Positions 8,930 through 18,830 of a DNA stretch of 64,000 nt are shown piece after piece (the first letter of the stretch is position 1; the number at the start of each line of letters is the position of its first letter). The notes below the pieces were generated by a model. The model saw nothing but the letters and a program-made list of their open reading frames with translations. It was not told where the DNA came from and made no database searches. The position numbers and the translations under genes were made by a program. The stretch covers positions 1,674,001 through 1,738,000 of the forward strand of contig NZ_WBOF01000001.1 in NCBI RefSeq assembly GCF_009569385.1, read 5' to 3'. This stretch comes from Streptomyces kaniharaensis (GTDB taxonomy: Bacteria > Actinomycetota > Actinomycetes > Streptomycetales > Streptomycetaceae).

Positions 8930-9703
8930 TCAGCCCGCCGAGGGGCCCGCCGACTGCTTCCGCAGCCGCTGCGACAGCCTGGCCAGCGGCTCGCCGAGCC
9001 CGAGGAGGTCCTCCGCGCTCGGCCGCCCCTTCCCGTCGGTCAGCCCGGCCCTGGGCGCCGACGTGTCCCTGGCCGCACCCCCGGCAGCGCCAGGAGCACC
9101 AGAGCCCGGACCGGAAGTACCAGCGGAGCCGGAAGAACCAGGAGAACCCGACGTGTCCCAGTGCCGCAGCGCCCCCGCCTCGCTCTCGCACTCCTGGCTG
9201 AGCCTGGTCAGCTCGTCCTCCGCGAACCGGTGCATCCGGTCCTGCGCCGCCCAGCGCATGGTCTCCGCCGAGTGCGTGATCCGCTCCGCCCGCTCGCGCA
9301 GCTCGGGCAGCTTGGCCGCGATCCGCCCGGTGTCGGGTTCGCGTTCCAGGACGCGCAGCTCGCCGTCGAGCTCCGCCGCGTGGGCGTCCAGCCGCTTCAG
9401 CAGGGCGAGCGCCTCGCTGAGCTGGCCGTCCTGGGCGAGGCCGCCCTCCAGCACCTGCCGGGTGCCGTCGAGCGAGGTGCGCAGGCCTAGCCGGACGGCG
9501 GCGATCCGCCCCTGCGGGCCGGGCTTGGTGAACGTCTTCGCCTTGAGGGTGGCGTTCTCCACCGCGCGCCGGGCGTTGGCCTCGTGCCGTTCGACCTTGG
9601 CGGCGACGGCCCTGGCCGCCTTGACCGTGCCGACCACCGCCAGCACCACCATCGCGATCCCGAAGAGCAGGGCCAGGCCGAGCATCACGCCGAGCACGTC
9701 CAT
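8930..9703 (-). CDS. membrane-anchored coiled-coil protein, unknown function
   Basis: A 257-residue protein from ATG 9703 (MDVLGVMLGLALLFGIAM), with GGAAGG upstream; GTG 9706 is possible. One N-terminal transmembrane helix is followed by a long, charged, helix-forming region rich in Arg, Glu and Ala that looks like a coiled coil. A Gly/Ser/Pro low-complexity linker precedes a short basic tail. The longer frame up to 9943 is unlikely. A similar gene sits beside leuS in other streptomycetes, as far as I recall. No catalytic motif is seen. Confidence 0.7.
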   Translation of the reverse strand: MDVLGVMLGLALLFGIAMVVLAVVGTVKAARAVAAKVERHEANARRAVENATLKAKTFTKPGPQGRIAAVRLGLRTSLDGTRQVLEGGLAQDGQLSEALALLKRLDAHAAELDGELRVLEREPDTGRIAAKLPELRERAERITHSAETMRWAAQDRMHRFAEDELTRLSQECESEAGALRHWDTSGSPGSSGSAGTSGPGSGAPGAAGGAARDTSAPRAGLTDGKGRPSAEDLLGLGEPLARLSQRLRKQSAGPSAG

Positions 9704-9894
9704 CACGAGCCACCTTCCGCCACCGATTCGGCCCCCACCGGGCCCAACGCGAGCTGCGCCGCCGACGGTTCCACGGTAGCCGCCATGCCGGCCCCGGGGC
9801 GGGCCGAACGGGCCCGGGCAACGGAGATCAGGGACAGATCGGGGATCCCCCCAAGGGCGCACGCCCCGAGAACCCGGGGACGCCCACCCGAAAA

Positions 9895-9924
9895 CGGGCG
9901 GGCGCCCCGAAGGACGCCCGCCCG
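9895..9924 (-). terminator. rho-independent terminator after leuS
   Basis: A ten-base perfect stem (9895-9904 with 9915-9924) is bordered by AAAA on both sides in the plus strand. Read on the minus strand it is a G/C hairpin followed by TTTT, 55 bases past the leuS stop. Confidence 0.8.
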
Positions 9925-9978
9925 AAAACCCACCGAGACCCACCGAGATCTAGGGGGACCTACCCGGATCTACCGGCC

Positions 9979-12867
<2,889 letters not shown>

Positions 12868-12985
12868 GGTCCTTCAAGCTCCATCGATGTCAGTTGGCGA
12901 ACCGCGCACGTGAACCGGGCACGCGCGGGCCGGCGTACCGAAGCCCCGCACGCGGGCCGGAACGGGGTGGGGAACAACGGGGCGG

Positions 12986-13015
12986 AAAACAAAAAATCCC
13001 CTCGCAGGAGGGGAT
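12986..13015 (-). terminator. leuS leader attenuator (intrinsic terminator)
   Basis: On the minus strand a perfect eight-base stem (13015-13008 with 13003-12996, loop 13007-13004) is followed by TTTTTGTTTT. It ends about 120 bases before the leuS start and 45 bases after the leader peptide stop. Placing a canonical terminator inside the leader is the mark of transcription attenuation. Confidence 0.8.
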
Positions 13016-13059
13016 GCCACGCCGACTCCGGCACCGCCCGAGGGCGCGGCCGGTCCTGG

Positions 13060-13098
13060 TCAGCGCGGCCGGCTAAGGAGCAGGCGCACGGTTCGCAT
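13060..13098 (-). CDS. leucine-rich leader peptide of leuS
   Basis: A 12-codon reading frame, ATG to TGA, encoding MRTVRLLLSRPR. Three Leu codons in a row (CTG CTC CTT) are what a ribosome would stall on when charged tRNA-Leu is scarce. Stalling would free downstream RNA to form an alternative pairing and prevent the terminator at 12996-13015. One possible antiterminator contact is CAGGA just after the peptide with TCCTG in the terminator loop region. No Shine-Dalgarno is present. A TACCCT -10 element ends six bases before the ATG, so the transcript may be leaderless. Confidence 0.7.
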   Translation of the reverse strand: MRTVRLLLSRPR

Positions 13099-13104
13099 GG
13101 GCTC

Positions 13105-13110
13105 AGGGTA
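13105..13110 (-). promoter_or_regulatory. candidate -10 element for the leuS transcript
   Basis: TACCCT on the minus strand, six bases upstream of the leader-peptide ATG. It fits a HrdB-type -10 box (TAnnnT). No good -35 is seen at 17-18 bases. It lies just beyond the stop codon of the upstream gene. Confidence 0.4.
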
Positions 13111-13121
13111 CCGCAAGCGGG

Positions 13122-14426
13122 TCAGCGCGCTCCCGGGGATACCGCCCGGCCGGCCGCGTCGAAGTCGCGCAGCGCCCGCGCGACCCGCTCGGACTGCATG
13201 CCGGAGGCGAGCGTGCGGGCGAGCGCGGCGGTGCGGGTGGCCTCCCGCTGGTCGCCGAGGCGGCGGTGGGTCTCGGCCAGCCGGACCATCAGCAGGGCCT
13301 TCGCCCGCGCGCGGCCGGGGCCGAGGCCCGCAACGGCCTCGGCGAGCAGCACCTTGGCCTTCCGGTGGTCGCCGAGGAACAGCCGGGCCTCCCCGACCAT
13401 GCCGGCGAGGTCGGCCCGGGCCTCGTCGGTGCCGGGCACGCCGTCCAGTGCGGCGAAGGCCCGCGCGGCGGCGTCCGCGGCCTGTTCGGCCTCGCCGCGG
13501 CGGCCGTGGGCGCGGGCGATCCGGCCGAGCTGGCGGGCTCGGCCGGTCGCGCTGAGCGTGTCGCCGTGCGCCGCCAGGGCCGCGGTCAGCGCGGTGACGG
13601 CGTCCAGGCCGCGTCCGCCGGCGGCCTGGGTGGCGAGCACCACGAGGGCACCGAGCACGCCGACGCCGAGCCGGGCGTCGCCGCTGACGTGGGCGGCGCG
13701 CAGCGCGGCGACGAAGGCCCGCTGGGCGGCGGCGTCGTGGTCGAGGTCGTACGCGGCCCAGCCGGCCAGCCGGGCGAGCCGGCTGGCCTGGCCGTACAGG
13801 TCGCGGCCGAGCCGTTCGTCGTAGGAGCCGAGTTCCAGCAGCTTGGCGACCATGGCGAGTTCGGCCCGGGTGGGGCCGAGGACGAGGCCGCCGCCGCAGG
13901 AGCGTTCGAGCCGTTGCTTGCTGCGGTAGGAGAGGCCGAGTTCGCCGACCAGCCCCGGGTCGATCCGCAGGGCGCCCTCGCCGCCGACGACGGGCGGGGG
14001 CGGGGAGGAGAACCGGCCGGCGGCCTGGTCGAGGTCGGCGCTGCGGAAGAAGTCGGTGAGGCGGACGGGCCCGGCGTCGGTGGCCGCCTCGCGCAGCGCG
14101 GTCTGGGCGGTGTCGGCGGTCCACGGGTCGGTGAGCAGCCGGGGCGAGAGGATCTTGGCGCCACGGTGGCCGCCCATCCTGCCCCAGAGCTGTTCGTAGG
14201 TGACGGCGATGCCGAGGGTGCGGCTGAGCACTTCGCAGACGGTCTGGTCGTGCGGGCTGCGCGGCACCATGCCGCGGTCGCGCCACTTGTAGGGGGCGGT
14301 GGAGCTGATCGCCAGGCCGGGTGGCAGGGCGAGGCTCACCTCACGGGCGAGCCGTTCCGGACTCCAGCCGAGCTGGTGGAGTATCCGGGCCAGTTCCTCG
14401 TTGCGCCGCCGCTCCAGATCCGCCAT
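13122..14426 (-). CDS. TPR-containing regulator-like protein
   Basis: A 434-residue protein starting MADLERRRNEELARILHQLG. The first 80 residues look like a helix-turn-helix (LGWSPERLAREVSLAL and IAVTYEQLWGRMGG). The rest is Ala/Leu/Arg-rich repeated helices (ELGSYDERLGRDLYGQASRL, AATRTAALARTLA) typical of the tetratricopeptide-type proteins common in Streptomyces. No DNA target can be inferred. It reads toward leuS and ends 24 bases before the leader peptide ATG, so part of the leuS promoter overlaps its end. Confidence 0.7.
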   Translation of the reverse strand: MADLERRRNEELARILHQLGWSPERLAREVSLALPPGLAISSTAPYKWRDRGMVPRSPHDQTVCEVLSRTLGIAVTYEQLWGRMGGHRGAKILSPRLLTDPWTADTAQTALREAATDAGPVRLTDFFRSADLDQAAGRFSSPPPPVVGGEGALRIDPGLVGELGLSYRSKQRLERSCGGGLVLGPTRAELAMVAKLLELGSYDERLGRDLYGQASRLARLAGWAAYDLDHDAAAQRAFVAALRAAHVSGDARLGVGVLGALVVLATQAAGGRGLDAVTALTAALAAHGDTLSATGRARQLGRIARAHGRRGEAEQAADAAARAFAALDGVPGTDEARADLAGMVGEARLFLGDHRKAKVLLAEAVAGLGPGRARAKALLMVRLAETHRRLGDQREATRTAALARTLASGMQSERVARALRDFDAAGRAVSPGAR

Positions 14427-14498
14427 GGCACGACGGTAGCGGTCCTTCCCTGTTCCGCGCGGCCGGCCTGCACGGAAGAATCGGCGACGGAACGCCGA

Positions 14499-14529
14499 AA
14501 GGCCGCCTCCCGATCCGGGAGACGGCCTT
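14499..14529 (-). terminator. terminator after tRNA-Ala copy 1
   Basis: A fourteen-base stem with one mismatch (14499-14512 with 14516-14529), just beyond the 3' end of the first tRNA-Ala gene, followed by TTTC on the minus strand. Confidence 0.65.
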
Positions 14530-14538
14530 CGATTTCTG

Positions 14539-14611
<73 letters not shown>

Positions 14612-14764
14612 TTGACCTGCGATGTCACCGGGGTTTCCGTCCGGTTTCCCTCGGCGACATCGACTACTTTACACGGTCGCGGGGGTGCTCCACGAATCCG
14701 TTTCCGGAAGCCCGGTGGTCCCGGCGGCCCGGGTCGACGTGCGGTCGGACGGCCGGCGGTCCCG

Positions 14765-16201
14765 CTAGCGGGCCGCGCGGCGGGCCCGGGCGGCGAAGCC
14801 CGCGGCGAGCAGGAAGGCGGCGGTGTTCCCCGCGAGCATGACCTGCAGCGCATGCCCGGAGTCGGCGGCCGGCGCCGGCAGGTCGACCTGGCCGAGGAAC
14901 ACCGAGCCGAGCACCGCGACCCCGACCACCTGCCCGAGCTGGATGACCGTCACCATCACGCCGCTGGCGTCGGCGGCGTCGGCCGGCGCCACGTGGGTGA
15001 GCGCGCGGGCGAACAGCGGGGCGTACGCGCAGCCCGCGACCAAACCGATCGCGGCCATCGTGGCCAGCCGCGCCGCGTCGAGGTCGGCGCCGCCGCCGAG
15101 CAGCACGCCGAGCCCCAGGTAGCCCGTCGAGACCAACAGCGCGGCCAGCACCGGCAGCGCGCCGTGCAGCCGGCCTGGCAGCCGGTGCCAGTGCAGGCTC
15201 GACAGGCCGAAGCCGACCGCGACCGGCGCCGAGCAGAGCCCGGCCTTCAGCGCGGAGTACCCCAGGGCGGCCTGCTGGTGCAGGGCGAAGGCGAACAGGA
15301 AGCCTGCGAACGCGGCCATGATCATGAACAGTCCGGCCGCGGCCGGGCGCAGCCCGGGCGCCCGCAGCACCCGGCCGGAGATCAGCGGCTGCCCGCCCCG
15401 CCGGGCGACCGCGCGCTCGACCACCACGAACAGGCCGAACAGCAGCACGCTCCCGGCGAGCATCGCCCAGCCCCAGGCCGGCCAGCCGAGTTCGTGGCCG
15501 AGCACCAGCGGCACCACCAGCAGGCCGAGCGCCGCGCCGAGCACCACCAGCCCGGGGACGTCGAAGCCGCGCTCGGCGTCACCGGGCGTCCTGGGCAGCA
15601 GCCGGGCGCCGGCCGCCAGCAGCACCAGCCCGATCGGGACGTTGACCAGGAAGACCGGCCGCCAGCCGGTGCCGAACAGGTCGGCACTGACCAGCACGCC
15701 GCCGACGACCTGGCCGATCGCGATGCCGCCGGCGAGCACCGCCGAGTAGAGGCCGAGTGCCCTGATCCGGGCGGCGCCGGTGAAGGTCCGCTGGAGCAGG
15801 CTCATCACCTGGGGCACCATCAGGGCCGAGCCCGTGCCCTGGAGCAGCCGGAAGACGATCAGCCAGCCGGTGGCCGGGGCGAGGCCGCAGGCCAGCGAGG
15901 CGGCGGTGAAGACGGCCAGGCCGAGTTGGAACATCCGGCCGAAGCCGTGGCGGGCGCCGAGCCGGGCGCCGGTGATGAGGAGCACCGCGTACGCGATGGT
16001 GTAGCCGGCGATCACCAGTTGCAGGGCGGCGCCGGAGGCGTGCAGGTCGGTCCGGATGGTAGGCACCGCGACGTTGACGATGGAGACGTCGAGCACGGCC
16101 ATGAACTGTCCGCACAGGACGAGCGCGAGGAGCAGCCCGGGCCGGACGGCCGGGGCCTCGGTGCCGCCGGCCACGCGGGGCCTGATCTGAAGGTCCGTCA
16201 T
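14765..16201 (-). CDS. MFS multidrug exporter, DHA2 (14-helix) type
   Basis: A 478-residue polytopic membrane protein from ATG 16201 (MTDLQIRPRV). It has the DHA2 signature MAVLDVSIVNVAVPTI in helix 1, further hydrophobic segments consistent with 14 helices, and LGARHGFGRMFQLGL as the loop 2-3 motif. Such proteins export small toxic compounds using the proton gradient; the substrate is unknown. It is divergent from a MmyB-type regulator starting at 16305, the usual arrangement for a locally controlled exporter. The pair lies between identical tRNA-Ala genes. Confidence 0.9.
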   Translation of the reverse strand: MTDLQIRPRVAGGTEAPAVRPGLLLALVLCGQFMAVLDVSIVNVAVPTIRTDLHASGAALQLVIAGYTIAYAVLLITGARLGARHGFGRMFQLGLAVFTAASLACGLAPATGWLIVFRLLQGTGSALMVPQVMSLLQRTFTGAARIRALGLYSAVLAGGIAIGQVVGGVLVSADLFGTGWRPVFLVNVPIGLVLLAAGARLLPRTPGDAERGFDVPGLVVLGAALGLLVVPLVLGHELGWPAWGWAMLAGSVLLFGLFVVVERAVARRGGQPLISGRVLRAPGLRPAAAGLFMIMAAFAGFLFAFALHQQAALGYSALKAGLCSAPVAVGFGLSSLHWHRLPGRLHGALPVLAALLVSTGYLGLGVLLGGGADLDAARLATMAAIGLVAGCAYAPLFARALTHVAPADAADASGVMVTVIQLGQVVGVAVLGSVFLGQVDLPAPAADSGHALQVMLAGNTAAFLLAAGFAARARRAAR

Positions 16202-16224
16202 GGCCACCAGCTTCCCGCCGCACC

Positions 16225-16261
16225 GGTACTGGTGGTTAGAGCCTGTCGATCCTGGTACTGG
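16225..16261. promoter_or_regulatory. candidate operator between exporter and regulator
   Basis: The eight-mer GGTACTGG occurs twice (16225-16232 and 16254-16261), 29 bases apart, in the 103-base gap between the two divergent start codons. This is where a local repressor would bind. No binding data are implied. Confidence 0.35.
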
Positions 16262-16304
16262 CAGCACCTGTATCGCCGGCCCGGTCTGCGGCACGATGGA
16301 CGGC

Positions 16305-17225
16305 ATGACCGTCCTGGAGGAGAGCCCGGCCGCGGCCCCCGCGCCGGCGGCGGGCGGCAAGGACCGCCGGCGCACCGAGCTGGCCCGCTTCCTGAAGGCC
16401 TGCCGGGCGCGGGTCACCCCGGAGGACGTCGGCCTGCCGCCCGGGCTGCGCCGCCGCACGCCGGGTCTGCGCCGCGAGGAGGTGGCGCAGCTCGCGGGGG
16501 TGGGAGTGACCTGGTACACGTGGCTGGAGCAGGGCCGGCCCATCAACGCGAGCGAGCAGGTACTGCTGGCGGTGGCGCGGGCGCTGCGGCTGGACGGCAC
16601 CGAGCGGGAGCACCTGTTCCGGCTGTCCGGGGTGTCCCCCTCGCAGTACGAACGGCCGGCCCCGCCGGCGCTGGACCCGTCGATCCAGGTGATCCTGGAC
16701 TCGCTCTCCCCGCTGCCGGCGGCGGTCTCCAACACGCGCTTCGACGTGCTGACGTACAACCAGCCGTACCGATCGCTGTTCGGCACGGACCGGATGCGAC
16801 TGGAGAACGGGACGTTCAACAGCCTCTGGTGCATGCTGACCGCGCCGCCGTGCTGCAACCCGTGCGACAACCGGGAGGAGGCCCTCCCGCGGATGGTGGC
16901 GGTGCTGCGCTCCGCGTACGGCAGGCACGTCGGCGAGCCGGCGTGGGAGGCCTACGTGCAGCGGCTGTCGACGCGCAGCGAGCTGTTCCGGGAGCTGTGG
17001 GAGCGCCAGGAGGTCGCGCCGCCCGAGACGTGGCTGCGGCTGTTCCGCCACCCGCGGCTCGGGGTACTGCGGGTGAAGGCCACGTACCTGACGCTGCCGG
17101 GTGTGCCGGAGTGCTACATGGTCATCTACGTCCCGGAGAGCCCGGAGGACCGGGAACGGGTCGAACGGCTGGGCGCACTGCCGCCCGGCGGCTGGACGCA
17201 TTCCTGCCGAACGTGGGAAACGTAG
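16305..17225 (+). CDS. MmyB-type helix-turn-helix transcriptional regulator
   Basis: A 306-residue protein starting MTVLEESPAAAP (ATG 16305; ATG 16296 is an alternative). An XRE-type HTH lies at roughly residues 25-90, with RRRTPGLRREEVAQLAGVGV and YTWLEQGRPINASEQVL, both typical of this Streptomyces family. The C-terminal MLTR/MmyB ligand-binding-like domain follows (NTRFDVLTYNQPYRSLFG, LWERQEVAPPETWLRLFRHP). It is divergent from the MFS exporter and probably controls it. No Shine-Dalgarno is visible. Confidence 0.9.
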   Translation: MTVLEESPAAAPAPAAGGKDRRRTELARFLKACRARVTPEDVGLPPGLRRRTPGLRREEVAQLAGVGVTWYTWLEQGRPINASEQVLLAVARALRLDGTEREHLFRLSGVSPSQYERPAPPALDPSIQVILDSLSPLPAAVSNTRFDVLTYNQPYRSLFGTDRMRLENGTFNSLWCMLTAPPCCNPCDNREEALPRMVAVLRSAYGRHVGEPAWEAYVQRLSTRSELFRELWERQEVAPPETWLRLFRHPRLGVLRVKATYLTLPGVPECYMVIYVPESPEDRERVERLGALPPGGWTHSCRTWET

Positions 17226-17249
17226 AGAACACAGGCGCGGGCACAACGC

Positions 17250-17282
17250 GAGAGGCCGCCACCCGGTGGGTGACGGCCTCTC
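17250..17282 (-). terminator. terminator between regulator and tRNA-Ala copy 2
   Basis: A fifteen-base stem with one mismatch (17250-17264 with 17268-17282), directly past the 3' end of the second tRNA-Ala gene. It resembles the hairpin after copy 1 (shared AGGCCG...CGGCCT core). Confidence 0.7.
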
Positions 17283-17290
17283 GTCAGCTG

Positions 17291-17363
<73 letters not shown>

Positions 17364-17405
17364 GCGACACGCGCGGCCCCGCTGAACAGGACCACTGGTG
17401 CGGAG

Positions 17406-17478
<73 letters not shown>

Positions 17479-17599
17479 GCACTCACCGGATCTCCCGCTT
17501 CCCTTCCGGGCCGCGTTCCCTCCGTGCGAACGAGGAAGACTCTAGCTGGTCAGGCCCGGAACTGCGAAATCCGTCCCTCCGGGGCCCGCAGGCTCCCGC

Positions 17600-18247
17600 T
17601 CAGGTGTCGTCGCCGATGACCGGCTGCGGAAGCGTGCCCGCGTTGTGCTCCAGCAGACGCCAGCCGCGCGCCCCCCGGCCCAGCACCGACCAGCAGCAGT
17701 TGGACAGCCCGCCGAAGCACTCCCAGAGCACAGGCTCCAGGCCGAGCAGCCGCCCGAGCATGGTGCGGATCGTCCCGCCGTGGCTGACCACGACCAGCGT
17801 CCCGTTCTCCGGCAGCTTGTCGACGGCGTCCAGCACCACCGGCACCGAGCGGTCGGCGACCTCGCTGGACAGCTCGCCGCCGCCGCGCCGCACCGGCTCG
17901 CCCGCCGCCCAGGCCGCGTACTCCTCCGGGTGCCGGGCCCGGATCTCGGTGTTGGTCAGGCCCTGCCACGAACCCGCGTACGTCTCCCGCAGGCCCTCGT
18001 GGTGCTGCACGTCCAGCCCGGTCACCTTGGCCAGCTCCTCGGCCGTGCGCTTGGCGCGCTTGAGGTCGGAGGAGATCAGCAGGTCGGGGCGGAGCCCCGA
18101 GAGCAGCCGGGCGGCCCGCTGCGCCTGCAGCACGCCCTGCCCGGTCAGCTCGATGTCCGTGGTGCCCTGGAAGCGCGACTCGAGGTTCCAGGAGGTCTGG
18201 CCGTGCCGCCAGAAGACGATGCGCGGGCCCCGCGCGGACCGGCTCAG
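17600..18247 (-). CDS. histidine phosphatase (phosphoglycerate mutase-like)
   Basis: The coding frame contains the RHG catalytic motif (FWRHGQTSWN), RFQGTTDIELTGQG, a conserved Glu in LRETYAG, and the second His in VVVSHGGTIR. The family is broad and includes phosphatases of small metabolites. No ATG, GTG or TTG lies in frame upstream of the RHG motif as far back as the coding region of rsfS that I checked. The best start is CTG at 18247, overlapping the rsfS stop as CTGA, with GAGGA six bases upstream. That gives 215 residues. The GTG at 18133 would lose the active site. It is third in nadD-(LytR_C)-rsfS order. Confidence 0.85.
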   Translation of the reverse strand: MSRSARGPRIVFWRHGQTSWNLESRFQGTTDIELTGQGVLQAQRAARLLSGLRPDLLISSDLKRAKRTAEELAKVTGLDVQHHEGLRETYAGSWQGLTNTEIRARHPEEYAAWAAGEPVRRGGGELSSEVADRSVPVVLDAVDKLPENGTLVVVSHGGTIRTMLGRLLGLEPVLWECFGGLSNCCWSVLGRGARGWRLLEHNAGTLPQPVIGDDT

Positions 18248-18702
18248 AACAGGTCCTCGGGCTTGCCGAAGTCGTCGGCGGGGGCGACGGCGTTGCCGGC
18301 CTCGTCGGTGTGGGCGTCGGGGCGGTTGCGCGAGGCGAGGGCGTCCTCGGGCAGGGGCAGCTCGGGGCAGTCCTTCCAGAGCCGGTCCAGCGAGTAGAAG
18401 GAGCGCTCCTCGGAGTGCTGGACGTGCACGACGATGTCCAGGTAGTCGAGCAGGATCCAGCGGCCCTCGCGCTCGCCCTCGCGGCGCACCGGCTTGACGT
18501 CCAGCTGCTCGCGCAGCTGGTCCTCGATCTCCTCGGCGATCGACCGGACCTGGCGGTCGTTGTTGGCGGAGGCGATCAGGAAGGCGTCGGTGATCGACAG
18601 CACGTCGCTGACGTCGAACGCGATGATGTTGTGCGCCAGCTTGTCGGCCGCCGCCTGCGCGGCGACGGTGATGAGCTGCTGGCTGTGGTCGGTGACGGTC
18701 AC
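18244..18702 (-). CDS. rsfS: ribosome silencing factor RsfS (DUF143)
   Basis: A 152-residue protein from GTG 18702 (VTVTDHSQQL), preceded by GGAAG. The core shows KLAHNIIAFDVSDVLSITDA, FLIASANNDRQV and WILLDYLDIVVHV, the RsfS signature. It binds ribosomal protein uL14 and blocks subunit joining in starvation. An acidic C-terminal tail of about 30 residues extends beyond the core. It lies between the LytR_C gene and the phosphatase, translationally overlapping the latter. Confidence 0.93.
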   Translation of the reverse strand: MTVTDHSQQLITVAAQAAADKLAHNIIAFDVSDVLSITDAFLIASANNDRQVRSIAEEIEDQLREQLDVKPVRREGEREGRWILLDYLDIVVHVQHSEERSFYSLDRLWKDCPELPLPEDALASRNRPDAHTDEAGNAVAPADDFGKPEDLF

Positions 18703-18830
18703 GGTGTTCTTCCGGCTCGGCGGCTTGGGGGCGGCCCCCGGCGCTCGGCCGGGGATCGCCTTCCAGGATCTCACGCCGCCCGGGCGCCCCCGGAATCCAT
18801 TTCCGGGGACGCCCGAGGCGCGGCCGCCGC

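Noticed and set aside
12868..13059. T-box riboswitch in the leuS leader
   Set aside because: I found no specifier loop or T-box sequence; the Leu-codon leader peptide explains the terminator better.
13122..14426. Assigning the TPR protein to a named developmental regulator
   Set aside because: Such proteins are very numerous in Streptomyces and no specific signature was visible.
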